DNA from: Nocardioides sp. URHA0020
GTDB taxonomy: Bacteria; Actinomycetota; Actinomycetes; Propionibacteriales; Nocardioidaceae
DNA length: 64,000 nucleotides
Assembly (NCBI RefSeq): GCF_000620705.1
Contig: NZ_KK211165.1
Span: 29,398 to 93,397, forward strand
Direction of reading: 5' to 3'
Under the pieces are notes generated by a model that saw only the letters and a program-made list of their open reading frames with translations, did no database searches and was not told the origin of the DNA. Below, piece after piece: positions 51,528 to 60,336 of this stretch (position 1 is the stretch's first letter; the number at the start of each line of letters is the position of its first letter). Both the position numbers and the translations under genes were made by a program.

Positions 51528-52316
51528 CTACGAGGTGACGGTGGTGGGGAACATCGACTCGCGCGAGCCGGTGATCCAGCCGACGACGTGGTCGCGGTCG
51601 GCGGTGGCGGCCGGCAGGTCGGCGACCTTCTTGCCCCGGTTGAGGATGACCAGGCGGTCGGCGACCTCGTAGCAGAGCGGGAGGTCGTGGGTGACGACGA
51701 CGATCGCGATGCCCTGGTCGGCCATCCGGCGGATCAGGCCCTCGACGTTCTTGGTCTGCTCGTAGCCCAGGGCCGCGGTCGGCTCGTCGAGCAGCAGGAT
51801 CCCCTGCGACTCGCCGTTGACGCGGATGGCGCTGCGGGCGAGCGCGACGACCTGACGCTGACCGCCGGAGAGCATCTCGACCGGGCGGGTCATCGGAGCG
51901 GTGCGTACGCCGAGGCGGTCCAGCTCGCGCTCCGAGCTGCGCCGCATCTCCTTGCGGTCGACGAAGCCGAGCCAGCCGAGCGGGCCCTTGCGCAGGGTCT
52001 CCTGGCCGAGGTTGAGGTTGATCGCGATGTCCTGCGGCTCCACCAGGGACAGGTCCTGGTAGACCATCTGGATGCCCGCGCCCGCGGCGTCGCTCGGGGC
52101 GTGGAACGAGTGCTCCTCGCCGCGCACGCGGATGACGCCGTGCGAGGGCTTGTGGGCTCCCGACATGACCTTGAGCAGCGTCGACTTGCCGGCGCCGTTG
52201 TCGCCGAGCAGGGCCACGACCTCGCCGGGGTCGACGTGGAAGTCGATGTCGTCGAGGGCACGGACGAACCCGTAGTGCATCTCGATGCCGGAGAGCTCCA
52301 GGGCAGGGGTCGGCAT
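51528..52316 (-). CDS. ABC transporter ATP-binding protein (CUT2/RbsA half type)
   Basis: A 262-residue ATPase with Walker A GDNGAGKST, Q-loop YQDLSLVEPQDIAINLNLG, signature LSGGQRQ and Walker B GILLLDEPTAA. It has one nucleotide-binding domain, not the two of RbsA, as in many importers for small organic compounds. One base separates it from the permease gene. Confidence 0.92.
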   Translation of the reverse strand: MPTPALELSGIEMHYGFVRALDDIDFHVDPGEVVALLGDNGAGKSTLLKVMSGAHKPSHGVIRVRGEEHSFHAPSDAAGAGIQMVYQDLSLVEPQDIAINLNLGQETLRKGPLGWLGFVDRKEMRRSSERELDRLGVRTAPMTRPVEMLSGGQRQVVALARSAIRVNGESQGILLLDEPTAALGYEQTKNVEGLIRRMADQGIAIVVVTHDLPLCYEVADRLVILNRGKKVADLPAATADRDHVVGWITGSRESMFPTTVTS

Positions 52317-52317
52317 G

Positions 52318-53421
52318 TCAGACCTTCTTCTGGTGGACGGAGAGGTTGGCGGCCATCAGCCGCTCGGAGACGCTCGACTGGATGACCCGCTCGAGGGCCA
52401 GCGAGCCGAGCAGCAGAGCGCCGGTGCAGACCGTCGCCCAGTAGGGCTGGATGCCGCGGATCGTCAGGCCGTTGCTGATCGTGGCCAGGATGAGCGCACC
52501 GACCAGGACGCGGGGCAGGCTCCCTCGTCCCCCGGCGAGGGAGACGCCGGCGAGCGCGACCGCGGTCAGCGCGCTGAAGATGATCGCCGGGCTGGCCGAC
52601 GGGTTCGCCTCGGTGACGACCGCGGTGCTGACCAGGCCGCCGAGCGCGGCCAGGACGCCGGAGATCACGAAGCCCAGGACGGTGTAGTGGTTGGCGCGGA
52701 TGCCCGCCCGGCGTACGGCCTCGGCGTTGCCGCCGACCGCCATCAGCCGGATCCCGTCGCGGGTGCGGGTCAGGAACACCGTCCCGATCAGGAAGACGAC
52801 CGCCACGATGAAGACCGGCGCCGGGATGCCCGAGAAGGAGTCGCCGACCTTGAGGTAGCGGTGCGTGCCCATGAACTCGAGCTGGCTGAGCCCGGGGAAC
52901 GTGTAGCCGCCGGCGATGACGGCCGCGAGACCGGACAGCACGGACAGCGTGCCGATCGTGACGATGATCGGGTTGAAGCCGCGGATGGTGATCAGCCCGT
53001 TGAAGACGCCGACCACGACGCCGGCCGCGATCCCGGCCGCGAGGCCGAGCCACGTCGCGTGACCGTGGGTGAGCAGCCAGCCGCAGATGCAGCTGGACAC
53101 CGCGGCGGTGCCGGGCAGCGACAGGTCGAGGACCCCCGTCATGATCCCGATCCCGACCCCGGCCGCGAAGAGCGCGGTCAGCGCGGCGGCGTTGGCGATC
53201 AGCAGCGCGTTGTCGACCTGGAAGAAGTACGGCGAGCACCAGATCGCGAAGACCACGATCAGCAGTCCCCACAGCACGAAGATCCCTCGGTCCCGGAAGA
53301 AGACGAGGACCGACACCGAGCGCGGCATGTCCTGACCGGAGGAGCCGGTGGTGGGCGCCGGCGCCTCGCCGGGGCTGGACGCCCCGGCCACGATCGCCTC
53401 TGAGTTCGTCACGGTGCTCAA
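52318..53421 (-). CDS. ABC transporter permease (RbsC-like)
   Basis: A 367-residue inner-membrane permease with 8-10 helices. The conserved ALAGVSLAGGRGSLPRVLVG is the family EAA-like loop that meets the ATPase. The N-terminal 40 residues are a disordered cytoplasmic tail. Its start overlaps the solute-binding-protein stop by 4 bp. Confidence 0.92.
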   Translation of the reverse strand: MSTVTNSEAIVAGASSPGEAPAPTTGSSGQDMPRSVSVLVFFRDRGIFVLWGLLIVVFAIWCSPYFFQVDNALLIANAAALTALFAAGVGIGIMTGVLDLSLPGTAAVSSCICGWLLTHGHATWLGLAAGIAAGVVVGVFNGLITIRGFNPIIVTIGTLSVLSGLAAVIAGGYTFPGLSQLEFMGTHRYLKVGDSFSGIPAPVFIVAVVFLIGTVFLTRTRDGIRLMAVGGNAEAVRRAGIRANHYTVLGFVISGVLAALGGLVSTAVVTEANPSASPAIIFSALTAVALAGVSLAGGRGSLPRVLVGALILATISNGLTIRGIQPYWATVCTGALLLGSLALERVIQSSVSERLMAANLSVHQKKV

Positions 53422-54410
53422 CTTCCTGCCTTGATGACCTTCTGGGGGGTGACGAGCTGCTCACCCTCGGCGGTGGGGTCCTTCAGCATCTTGGTGAGGG
53501 TGTCGACGTTCTGGGTCATGTCGTCGGCGAACTGGAGCGCGATCACGGCGTAGATGTCGCCGCTCTTGACCGCGGCGAGCGACTCCTCGTTGCCGCCCGT
53601 CTCCACCAGGCAGGGCAGCTCCTTGCCGGCCGCCTTGAAGGCGCCGATGGCACCGAGGGCGCCCTCGTCGTTCTGCCCGAAGACCGCGGTGACGTCCGGG
53701 TTGCCCTGGAGCGCGCTGCCGACGTCGGTCTGGGCGGTCTGGCGGTCGCTCACCTGCGTGGTCGCGACGATCGTGGCGTCGGGAGCGGTCTGGGCGAGGA
53801 ACTTCTTCACCGCGCCCTCGTACTCCGCCTTGCCGGCGGTGCCGGCGGCGGACTCCTCGAACAGCACCTTGGCCTTGCCGTCCAGCTGCTCGTTGATGCA
53901 GTTGCCGAGCTCGGTGCCGGCGGCCTCGCCCTCGGCGGAGTAGTCGATGGTGGCGAAGGAGACGCCCGGCTGCATGCCGTCGAGGCCGTACGCCTCCGGC
54001 GTGCCGTTGACGACCATCGGGATGCCCTTGTCCTGGGCGAGCGGGATCAGCGACGCGGCGGCCTCGGGGGCGACCATGATCGCCCAGACGGCGTCGGCCT
54101 TGCCGGTCGAGATCGCGGTCTGCAGATCGGTCACCTGCTTCTGCGGGTCGAGGTTGGGGTCCTGGACGACGACGTCGTAGCCCTGGGACTTGCCGTATCC
54201 CTTGATGCCCTCGGACAGCTGCTGCATCGCGGGGATCTTCAGCGCCAGCGGCGAGAAGACCAGGGTCTTGCTGGAGTCCGAGCCCGAGCCCGTGTCCGCG
54301 CCGGCTGCCGGCTGGGTGCCGTCGCTGCCGCAGGCGGCGAGCGTCATCAGACTGCCGACAGCGAGGGCGGCGAGCGCCGCCCTGCTGCGCTTGGAGATGG
54401 GGTGCTGCAT
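53418..54410 (-). CDS. Substrate-binding lipoprotein of the ABC importer
   Basis: A 330-residue lipoprotein. Signal peptide with lipobox LAAC near residue 27, Gly/Ser linker, then a type 1 periplasmic-binding fold (LVFSPLALKIPAMQQLSEGI, DAVWAIMVAPEAAASLIPLA). ATG 54410 has AGGAG six bases upstream; a TTG at 54416 is possible. It binds the substrate outside the cell. CUT2-type binding proteins usually take sugars, but the aromatic-enzyme context suggests a hydroxylated or glycosylated aromatic compound. Confidence 0.93.
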   Translation of the reverse strand: MQHPISKRSRAALAALAVGSLMTLAACGSDGTQPAAGADTGSGSDSSKTLVFSPLALKIPAMQQLSEGIKGYGKSQGYDVVVQDPNLDPQKQVTDLQTAISTGKADAVWAIMVAPEAAASLIPLAQDKGIPMVVNGTPEAYGLDGMQPGVSFATIDYSAEGEAAGTELGNCINEQLDGKAKVLFEESAAGTAGKAEYEGAVKKFLAQTAPDATIVATTQVSDRQTAQTDVGSALQGNPDVTAVFGQNDEGALGAIGAFKAAGKELPCLVETGGNEESLAAVKSGDIYAVIALQFADDMTQNVDTLTKMLKDPTAEGEQLVTPQKVIKAGS

Positions 54411-54505
54411 CGTCAACTCCTGGTTTCCGGGGCGGGTGGACTCCGCCTGTGGGTTCGGTCACAGGAGAACAGGTGACGCCGATCACCCGGAACCCCGATC
54501 GCAGT

Positions 54506-54518
54506 GATGCCAGGCATC
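54506..54518. promoter_or_regulatory. Palindrome in the divergent catabolic promoter
   Basis: GATGCC-A-GGCATC is a perfect 13-bp palindrome in the 190-bp region between the importer and the degradation genes. Candidate operator; no regulator gene is adjacent. Confidence 0.45.
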
Positions 54519-54559
54519 GACGTCTGCGCTTTCCCGACCCGTCCCGGGCGCGCCTAGCG

Positions 54560-54581
54560 TGATGACGTCAGTCACATCACC
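54560..54581. promoter_or_regulatory. GTGATG-N10-CATCAC dyad with a TGACGTCA core
   Basis: Arms GTGATG (54560-54565) and CATCAC (54576-54581) flank a region containing the palindrome TGACGTCA (54563-54570), 20 bp before the ABM start. Possible binding site for an unlinked regulator of the rightward operon. Confidence 0.45.
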
Positions 54582-54600
54582 ACCCGTTCGAGGAGCACCA

Positions 54601-54894
54601 ATGCCGTACGTCGTCAGCGCCACCTGGACCGCCGAAGCCGGGCAGGAGGGCGTCGTGCTCGACGCGATCGAGAAGCTCACCCCGCCGTCGCGCGAGGAGC
54701 CGGGCAACGTCTTCTACCAGGCCTACCGGGACGCGTCGGACCCCCTGGTCTTCCGTCTCTTCGAGATCTACGACGACGAGGCCGCGTACGCCGCGCACGG
54801 TGCGTCGGACCACTTCAAGCAGTACGCGCTCGAGCAGGCGATCCCGGTGCTCGCCAACCGCGAGCGGGCCTTCTACGAGACGATCGGCGGCTGA
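54601..54894 (+). CDS. ABM-domain protein of the catabolic operon
   Basis: A 97-residue ABM-fold protein: PYVVSATWTAEAGQEGVV, a central NVFYQAYRDASDPLVFRLFE and HFKQYALEQAIPVL, the pattern of YgiN-like quinol monooxygenases. ATG 54601 was chosen; GGAG lies upstream. First gene of the rightward operon. It may remove or oxidise a reactive quinone-type intermediate. Confidence 0.8.
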   Translation: MPYVVSATWTAEAGQEGVVLDAIEKLTPPSREEPGNVFYQAYRDASDPLVFRLFEIYDDEAAYAAHGASDHFKQYALEQAIPVLANRERAFYETIGG

Positions 54895-54897
54895 TCC

Positions 54898-55884
54898 GTG
54901 CGTCTCGCCACCTTCCGTCGGCACGACGACGAGCCGCACCTGCGGCAGGTCGGGCTGGTGCTCGGGCAGGGTGACCACGTCCGCGTGCACCCCTTCGACG
55001 CCGGCTTCGACCTGGTCGAGCTGCTGGGCGAGTCGGCCGAGTGGCGAGACTCGCAGGCCGATGTCGCGGCCGCCGGGGACGGCCTCTCCCTCGACGAGAT
55101 CGTGCTGCTGCCGCCGGTCTACCCGGTCGCGATGCGCGACTTCCTCACCTTCGAGGCGCACGTCGACGGCATGGAGCGCGGCCACGGCAACCCCGGCCCG
55201 CCGGCCGCCTGGTACGACGCGCCCGTCTTCCTCTTCATGGCCCCGCACGCGGTGACCGGGCCGTACGACGACGTCGCGATGCCGCCCGACACCGAGCGGC
55301 TGGACTTCGAGCTGGAGGTCGCGGCGATCGTGTGCCGCGACGTGCGCAACGCGACGCCCGAGGAGGCCCGGTCCGCCATCGGCGGCTACTGCGTGATGAA
55401 CGACTGGTCCGCGCGCGACATCCAGGGCAAGGAGATGAGCCTCAAGCTCGGGCCCTCCAAGGGCAAGGACTTCGCGACCACCATCGGCCCCTGGGTCGTC
55501 ACCGCCGACGAGCTCGACGACTGTCGCGACGCCGACGGGTTCCTCGACCTCCCGATGTCGGTGTCCGTCAACGGGGTCCGGATCGGCGAGGACCGCTCGG
55601 GCCACATGGGGTGGTCCTTCGAGCAGCTGGTCTCCCACGCGTCGCGGGCGTCGTGGGTCAAGGCCGGCGAGGTCCTTGCGTCCGGCACCTGCTCGGCCGG
55701 CTCGCTCGCGGAGTCGTGGGGGCGCACCGGTTCGCTGACCCCACCGCCGCTGCAGGTCGGCGACGTCGTCGAGATGACCATCGACCGACTCGGCACGATC
55801 CGCAACGCCGTCGCGGAGCCGGAGGAGTCGGTCGAGGCCGTCGCGCCCGCCCGTCGTCGGCCCCGGTTGGAGGCGTCGGCATGA
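54898..55884 (+). CDS. FAH-family hydrolase/hydratase 1
   Basis: A 328-residue fumarylacetoacetate-hydrolase-family enzyme. RDFLTFEAHVDGMERG, LDFELEVAAIVCRD (metal-binding acidic residues), MNDWSARDIQGKEM and GPSKGKDFATTIGPWVVTADEL are present. Family reactions include C-C bond hydrolysis, hydration of 2-oxopent-4-enoates and decarboxylation, all steps of meta-cleavage. GTG start 3 bp after the ABM gene. Paralogous to the gene at 60337. Confidence 0.9.
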   Translation: MRLATFRRHDDEPHLRQVGLVLGQGDHVRVHPFDAGFDLVELLGESAEWRDSQADVAAAGDGLSLDEIVLLPPVYPVAMRDFLTFEAHVDGMERGHGNPGPPAAWYDAPVFLFMAPHAVTGPYDDVAMPPDTERLDFELEVAAIVCRDVRNATPEEARSAIGGYCVMNDWSARDIQGKEMSLKLGPSKGKDFATTIGPWVVTADELDDCRDADGFLDLPMSVSVNGVRIGEDRSGHMGWSFEQLVSHASRASWVKAGEVLASGTCSAGSLAESWGRTGSLTPPPLQVGDVVEMTIDRLGTIRNAVAEPEESVEAVAPARRRPRLEASA

Positions 55885-57257
55885 GCACCGTGGTCACCCG
55901 CAACCCGGCCACCGGCGAGGAGCTGCGCCGCTACGCCGCGCACGACGAGGCCGGGGTCGAGGCGGCGCTCGTCGCCGTGCACGCGGCGTCGCAGGTGTGG
56001 GGCTCGACCGCGCTGCCGGAGCGCCTCGCGCTGCTGCGCGGCGTCGGCAAGCTCCTCAGCGAGCGCCGCGAGGAGTACGCCGCGCTGATCACCGCCGAGA
56101 TGGGGAAGCCCCTGGCCGAGGCACTCGGCGAGGTCGACAAGTGCGCCTGGAACTGCGAGGTCGTCGCCGACCTCGCGCCCGGCTGGCTGGGCGACCACGA
56201 GATCGAGTCGGCGGCGTCGCGGTCGTGGCTGTCGTACGAGCCGGTCGGCGTCGTCTTCGCCGTGATGCCCTGGAACTTCCCCTTCTGGCAGGTGCTGCGC
56301 TTCGCCTCGGCCGCCCTCGCGGCCGGCAACGCCGCGTTACTCAAGCACAGCCCGGACGTCACCGGGTGCGCCCTGGCGATCGAGGACCTCTTCGCCGACG
56401 CCGGCGCACCGGAGGGGCTCTTCCGCTCCCTGGTCGTCGCCGCCGAGGACGTGCCCTCGGTCTCGCGCCGGGTCGTCGAGGATCCGCGGATCGCCGCCGT
56501 CACCCTCACCGGCAGCGAGCGCGCCGGCTCGTCGATCGCATCGGTCGCGGGCGCGGCGATCAAGAAGTCGGTCCTCGAGCTCGGTGGCTCCGACCCCTTC
56601 GTGGTGCTCGCCGACGCGGACGTCCCGCTGGCCGCCGCCACGGCCGTGCGGGCCCGCTTCACCAATACCGGCCAGAGCTGCGTGTGCGCCAAGCGGTTCA
56701 TCGTGCACGAGGACGTCGCCGACGAGTTCGTCGAGCGGTTCGTCGACGGCGTCGCCATGCTGCAGGTCGGCGACCCGACCGAGCCGGCCACCACGATCGG
56801 CCCGATGGCGCGCGCCGACCTGCGCGACGGCGTCGTGCGCCAGGTCGAGGCGAGCCTCGCCGAGGGTGCCCGGCTGGTCGTCGGCGGCAGCGCCATCGAC
56901 GGACCCGGCTGCTACATGGAGCCGACCGTCCTCGTGGGGGTCGAGCCGGCGATGACCGCCTTCGTCGAGGAGACCTTCGGCCCGGTCGCGACGATCACCC
57001 GCGCCCGCGACGACGACCACGCCGTCGAGCTCGCCAACGCGACGACCTTCGGGCTCGGCGCGTCGGTGTGGGGCACGCCGGAGCACGCCGTCGCCGTCGG
57101 TCGCCGGGTCCGCTCGGGTGCGCTCTTCGTCAACGCCATGGTGGCCTCCGACCCGCGGCTGCCCTTCGGCGGCACCGGTCGCAGCGGCTACGGCCGCGAG
57201 CTGTCGGCCGAGGGGGTTCGCGAGTTCACCAACGTGCGGACGATGGTCGTGGCGTGA
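55881..57257 (+). CDS. Aldehyde dehydrogenase (semialdehyde type)
   Basis: A 458-residue NAD(P)+-dependent ALDH. Conserved segments PWNFPFWQVLRFASAALAAG, the Glu motif LELGGSDPF and catalytic Cys in NTGQSCVCAKRF. Resembles succinate-semialdehyde and hydroxymuconic-semialdehyde dehydrogenases. ATG overlaps the FAH stop by 4 bp. It would oxidise the ring-cleavage aldehyde. Confidence 0.93.
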   Translation: MSTVVTRNPATGEELRRYAAHDEAGVEAALVAVHAASQVWGSTALPERLALLRGVGKLLSERREEYAALITAEMGKPLAEALGEVDKCAWNCEVVADLAPGWLGDHEIESAASRSWLSYEPVGVVFAVMPWNFPFWQVLRFASAALAAGNAALLKHSPDVTGCALAIEDLFADAGAPEGLFRSLVVAAEDVPSVSRRVVEDPRIAAVTLTGSERAGSSIASVAGAAIKKSVLELGGSDPFVVLADADVPLAAATAVRARFTNTGQSCVCAKRFIVHEDVADEFVERFVDGVAMLQVGDPTEPATTIGPMARADLRDGVVRQVEASLAEGARLVVGGSAIDGPGCYMEPTVLVGVEPAMTAFVEETFGPVATITRARDDDHAVELANATTFGLGASVWGTPEHAVAVGRRVRSGALFVNAMVASDPRLPFGGTGRSGYGRELSAEGVREFTNVRTMVVA

Positions 57258-57691
57258 TGCGCCTGGACCACGTCGGGCTCACCGTCGCCGACCTCGACGC
57301 GATGAGCGCCTGGTACTGCCAGCACCTCGACCTCGCGATCGAGTTCGAGTTCACCCTCGACCACGTCGACCTCCGGGGCGCCATGCTGCGCTCGCCCGTC
57401 GGCTGGCGCCTCGAGCTCCTGAGCCGCTCCGGCAACGAGCCCGGCCTCCGGGCCGCCGACCCGGTCGAGGCGGCGCTCACCCGCGGCTACGGCCACGTCG
57501 CCCTCGACGTCCCCGATGTCGACGCGGCGTACGACGCCCTCCTCGCCGCCGACGCCGGCGACCGGATGTCGCCGCGCCCCTCGCCCGAGCCGGGTGTGCG
57601 GATGGCGTACGTCGCCGACCCCGAGGGCAACCTGCTCGAGCTGCTCGACCGGACGTCGGCCGGACCTGTCACCCGCGGGGTCGCCCGATGA
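57257..57691 (+). CDS. VOC-family lyase/isomerase-like protein
   Basis: A 144-residue single VOC module: MRLDHVGLTVADLDAMSAWY, VDLRGAMLRSPVGWRLELL and YGHVALDVPDVDAAY with VADPEGNLLELLD. Candidate metal ligands are His5, Glu, His and Glu at these motifs. It shares one base with the ALDH stop codon. Possibly a lyase, decarboxylase or isomerase acting in this pathway. Confidence 0.85.
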   Translation: MRLDHVGLTVADLDAMSAWYCQHLDLAIEFEFTLDHVDLRGAMLRSPVGWRLELLSRSGNEPGLRAADPVEAALTRGYGHVALDVPDVDAAYDALLAADAGDRMSPRPSPEPGVRMAYVADPEGNLLELLDRTSAGPVTRGVAR

Positions 57692-58461
57692 CGCGGCGCC
57701 TGGAGGGCAAGATCGCGCTGATCACCGGTGTCGGGGGCGGCATGGGCGTCGCCGCGGCCCGGCGGTTCGCGGCCGAGGGCGCGCGCGTCGTGGGCTGCGA
57801 CCTGGACAAGGACGGGGCCGCGCGCACCGAGGAGCTGGTGCGCTCGCAGGGTGGCGAGATCACCGTGATGGACGACGTCGACCTCGGGGACGCGACCGCC
57901 GCCCGCGAGTGGGTCGACGCCGCGGTCGCGACGTACGACGGCATCGACGTCCTCTACAACAACGCCTCGACCCAGCGCTTCGGCGCCGTCGACGAGCTCA
58001 GCGTCGAGGACTGGGACTTCACCATGCGCAACGAGCTCGACCTCGTCTACTACACGGTGCGCGCGGCGTGGCCGCACCTCAAGGCGCACGGCGGCGGCTC
58101 GATCATCAACGTCGGCTCGATCGCGGCGCTGCGCGGCGTGGAGTTCATGGCGCAGAACGCGCACTCGACCGCCAAGGGCGGCGTGATCGCGCTGACCCTG
58201 CAGCTGGTCGTCGAGGGCGGGCCGCACGGCATCCGCGCCAACGTGATCAGCCCCGGCATGACCGAGACGCCGAACACCGCACCGCTGCTGGCCGACCCGC
58301 CGGAGCGGATGCGGCGCGTCGTCCTCGACCGGATCCCGCTCGGGCGGCACGGCCAGCCGGACGACGTCGTCAACGCGGCGGTCTTCCTCGCCTCCGACGA
58401 GTCCTCGTGGATCAGCGGCACCAACATCGTCATCGACGGCGGCGCGTCCGTCCTCGGCTAA
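57688..58461 (+). CDS. SDR oxidoreductase with His in place of the catalytic Tyr
   Basis: A 257-residue classical SDR fold: TGVGGGMGVAAARRFA (cofactor loop), NNAS, and a catalytic region SIAALRGVEFMAQNAHSTAK where the YxxxK tyrosine is replaced by His while Lys is kept. IDGGASVLG closes it. The missing Tyr suggests altered chemistry or a non-dehydrogenase role. Start overlaps the VOC stop. Confidence 0.85.
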   Translation: MTRRLEGKIALITGVGGGMGVAAARRFAAEGARVVGCDLDKDGAARTEELVRSQGGEITVMDDVDLGDATAAREWVDAAVATYDGIDVLYNNASTQRFGAVDELSVEDWDFTMRNELDLVYYTVRAAWPHLKAHGGGSIINVGSIAALRGVEFMAQNAHSTAKGGVIALTLQLVVEGGPHGIRANVISPGMTETPNTAPLLADPPERMRRVVLDRIPLGRHGQPDDVVNAAVFLASDESSWISGTNIVIDGGASVLG

Positions 58462-58488
58462 CCCAGCACGACTAGGAGAGAACAGCAG

Positions 58489-59436
58489 ATGAGTCACCTC
58501 AACGAGCACGGCATCACCCACCTGCGCCACGTCGACCTGGCGGTCACCGACTTCGAGACCCAGCGGACCTTCTACAAGGACACCTGGGGCCTGAGCGAGA
58601 TCGGCAAGGACGGCAACCTGTCGTACTTCGCGGCCGAGGGCTCGCCGGAGCAGTACATCATCCGGTTGCGCGAGTCCTCCGACAAGCGCCTCGACCTGAT
58701 CTCCTTCGGCGCCACCGACACCGCCGCCGTCGACGCGCTGGCGCAGAAGCTCGGCACCCAGGGCATCCAGATCGTCACCGAGCCGGGAGCGCTGCAGACC
58801 GCCGGTGGCGGCTACGGCTTCCGGTTCTTCGACATCGACGGGCGCACCATCGAGGTCTCCGCCGACGTCGAGACCCGCGAGCACCGCGCGATCGAGGAGG
58901 GCGAGGCGATCCCCGTGCGCATCTCGCACGCGGTGATGAACTCCAACAACCCCAACGCCACCCGCGACTTCTACTCCGACGTCCTGGGCTTCAAGCTCTC
59001 GGACACGCTCTGGGGCGAGCACATGGGCGAGATGATGCACTTCATGCGGTGCAACGACTGGCACCACAGCCTGGCGATCGCCCGCGGCCCGCACACCTCG
59101 GTGCACCACGTGTCCTTTGAGATGCGCGGCCTGGACGAGTACATGCGCGGCACCGGTCGGGTCATGCGCGCCGGCATCAAGAAGATCTGGGGACCGGGCC
59201 GGCACAACGCCGGCAACAACACGTTCTCCTACTTCCTCGACCCGAGCGGCAACACGATGGAGTACACGACCGAGCTCGAGAAGATCGAGACCGACCCGTG
59301 GCACCCGAGCGTGTACGACATCGCCGACCCGATGACCCAGGACCAGTGGGGCACGGCGGACCCGATGTCGGAGATCATCGCGCGCGACTCCTTCAACGCC
59401 CCCGACAAGGGCGTCTTCGTCGCCCCGCCGGTCTGA
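58489..59436 (+). CDS. Extradiol ring-cleavage dioxygenase (type I, VOC fold)
   Basis: A 315-residue two-module extradiol dioxygenase. Iron ligands fall in the C-terminal module: His in RISHAVMNSN, His in SVHHVSFEM and Glu in TMEYTTELE. It opens a catecholic ring next to a hydroxyl group (meta-cleavage) using Fe(II) and O2. AGGAGAG precedes the ATG. It is the key enzyme that defines this as an aromatic catabolic operon. Confidence 0.92.
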   Translation: MSHLNEHGITHLRHVDLAVTDFETQRTFYKDTWGLSEIGKDGNLSYFAAEGSPEQYIIRLRESSDKRLDLISFGATDTAAVDALAQKLGTQGIQIVTEPGALQTAGGGYGFRFFDIDGRTIEVSADVETREHRAIEEGEAIPVRISHAVMNSNNPNATRDFYSDVLGFKLSDTLWGEHMGEMMHFMRCNDWHHSLAIARGPHTSVHHVSFEMRGLDEYMRGTGRVMRAGIKKIWGPGRHNAGNNTFSYFLDPSGNTMEYTTELEKIETDPWHPSVYDIADPMTQDQWGTADPMSEIIARDSFNAPDKGVFVAPPV

Positions 59437-59453
59437 CCCGGCCACGGCGGCCC

Positions 59454-59529
59454 GACCGCCGTGCCCAACCCCGACCACCGTGCCCAACCCCGACCGCCGT
59501 GCCCAACCCCGACCGCCGTGCCCAACCCC
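59454..59529. repeat. Four tandem copies of a 19-bp repeat
   Basis: GACCGCCGTGCCCAACCCC repeats four times without spacing (copy 2 has one change), directly followed by the dispersed palindrome at 59530. It lies between the dioxygenase and the second SDR gene. Confidence 0.9.
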
Positions 59530-59575
59530 GGTGGTTGAGGTGCGAAGGCCGCCAGGCCTGAGCCTCGAAACCACC
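59530..59575 (+). repeat. Dispersed GGTGGTTGAGG palindromic repeat
   Basis: A 46-bp copy with GGTGGTTGAGG at the left and CCTCGAAACCACC at the right; its core is GGCCGCCAGGCC. Same orientation as the copy at 4065. It interrupts the catabolic operon. Confidence 0.85.
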
Positions 59576-59594
59576 CCGACGCAGACAGGAACCC

Positions 59595-60326
59595 ATGAAG
59601 CTCGAAGGCAAGGTCGTCGTCGTCACCGGCGCGGCCCGCGGTCAGGGCGCGGCCGAGGTCGCCGCCCTGACCGAGGCCGGCGCGACGGTGGTCGCGACCG
59701 ACGTGCTCCCGCTGGCGGGAAGGCAGCTCGACGTCACCGACCCGGGCGCGTGGGCGTCGCTGGCGGACTGGATCGAGACCGAGCACGGCGAGGTCCACGG
59801 CCTGGTCAACAACGCCGGAGTCGCCGCGCGCGAGCGGCTGCCCGACGTGACCCTCGAGACCTGGGACCGGACCTTCGCCATCAACGTGACCGGTCCGATG
59901 CTCGGGATCCAGGCGCTGGTCCCGCTGATGCGCCCGGGCGCGAGCATCGTCAACATCTGCTCCGTCGCAGCGGTGTCGGGCCACGCGGCGGCGGCGTACA
60001 CCGCGTCGAAGTGGGCACTGCGCGGCCTCACCCGCTCGGCCTCGCTCGAGCTCGGGTCGACGCGCGGGATCCGGGTCAACGCCGTGATGCCGGGACTGGT
60101 CGACACCCCGCTGATGGCCTCGGCCTCGCCGGCGTTCACCGACGCGGCGCTCGCCGAGATCCCGCTGGGCCGGGTCGGCGAGGTGGCCGACATCGCCCCC
60201 ACGGTCGTCTTCCTGATGTCCGACGACTCGGCGTACTACAACGGCGCCGAGCTCGTCATCGACGGTGGTCTCGTCGCCCACGGGTCCCACAAGGGCATCG
60301 CCGACGCGACCAGGCCGCCGGCGTGA
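59595..60326 (+). CDS. SDR-family oxidoreductase
   Basis: A 243-residue classical SDR. TGAARGQGAAEVAAL (cofactor), NNAGVA, catalytic SVAAVSGHAAAAYTASK with the normal Tyr and Lys, and VDTPLMA. Contains an unusually short segment between strands 2 and 3 (VATDVLPLAGRQLDVTD). Part of the rightward catabolic group after the repeat island. Confidence 0.9.
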   Translation: MKLEGKVVVVTGAARGQGAAEVAALTEAGATVVATDVLPLAGRQLDVTDPGAWASLADWIETEHGEVHGLVNNAGVAARERLPDVTLETWDRTFAINVTGPMLGIQALVPLMRPGASIVNICSVAAVSGHAAAAYTASKWALRGLTRSASLELGSTRGIRVNAVMPGLVDTPLMASASPAFTDAALAEIPLGRVGEVADIAPTVVFLMSDDSAYYNGAELVIDGGLVAHGSHKGIADATRPPA

Positions 60327-60336
60327 GGGCCCTGTC

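Noticed and set aside
26436..54522. A shared 16-mer, ATGCCAGGCATCGACG, at 26436 and 54507
   Set aside because: One copy lies across the end of the mannitol-dehydrogenase-family gene; a chance match of this size is expected in 64 kb of biased sequence.
59454..59529. Possible CRISPR or iteron array from the 19-bp repeats
   Set aside because: Repeats are directly contiguous with no spacers, and no replication or cas genes are nearby.
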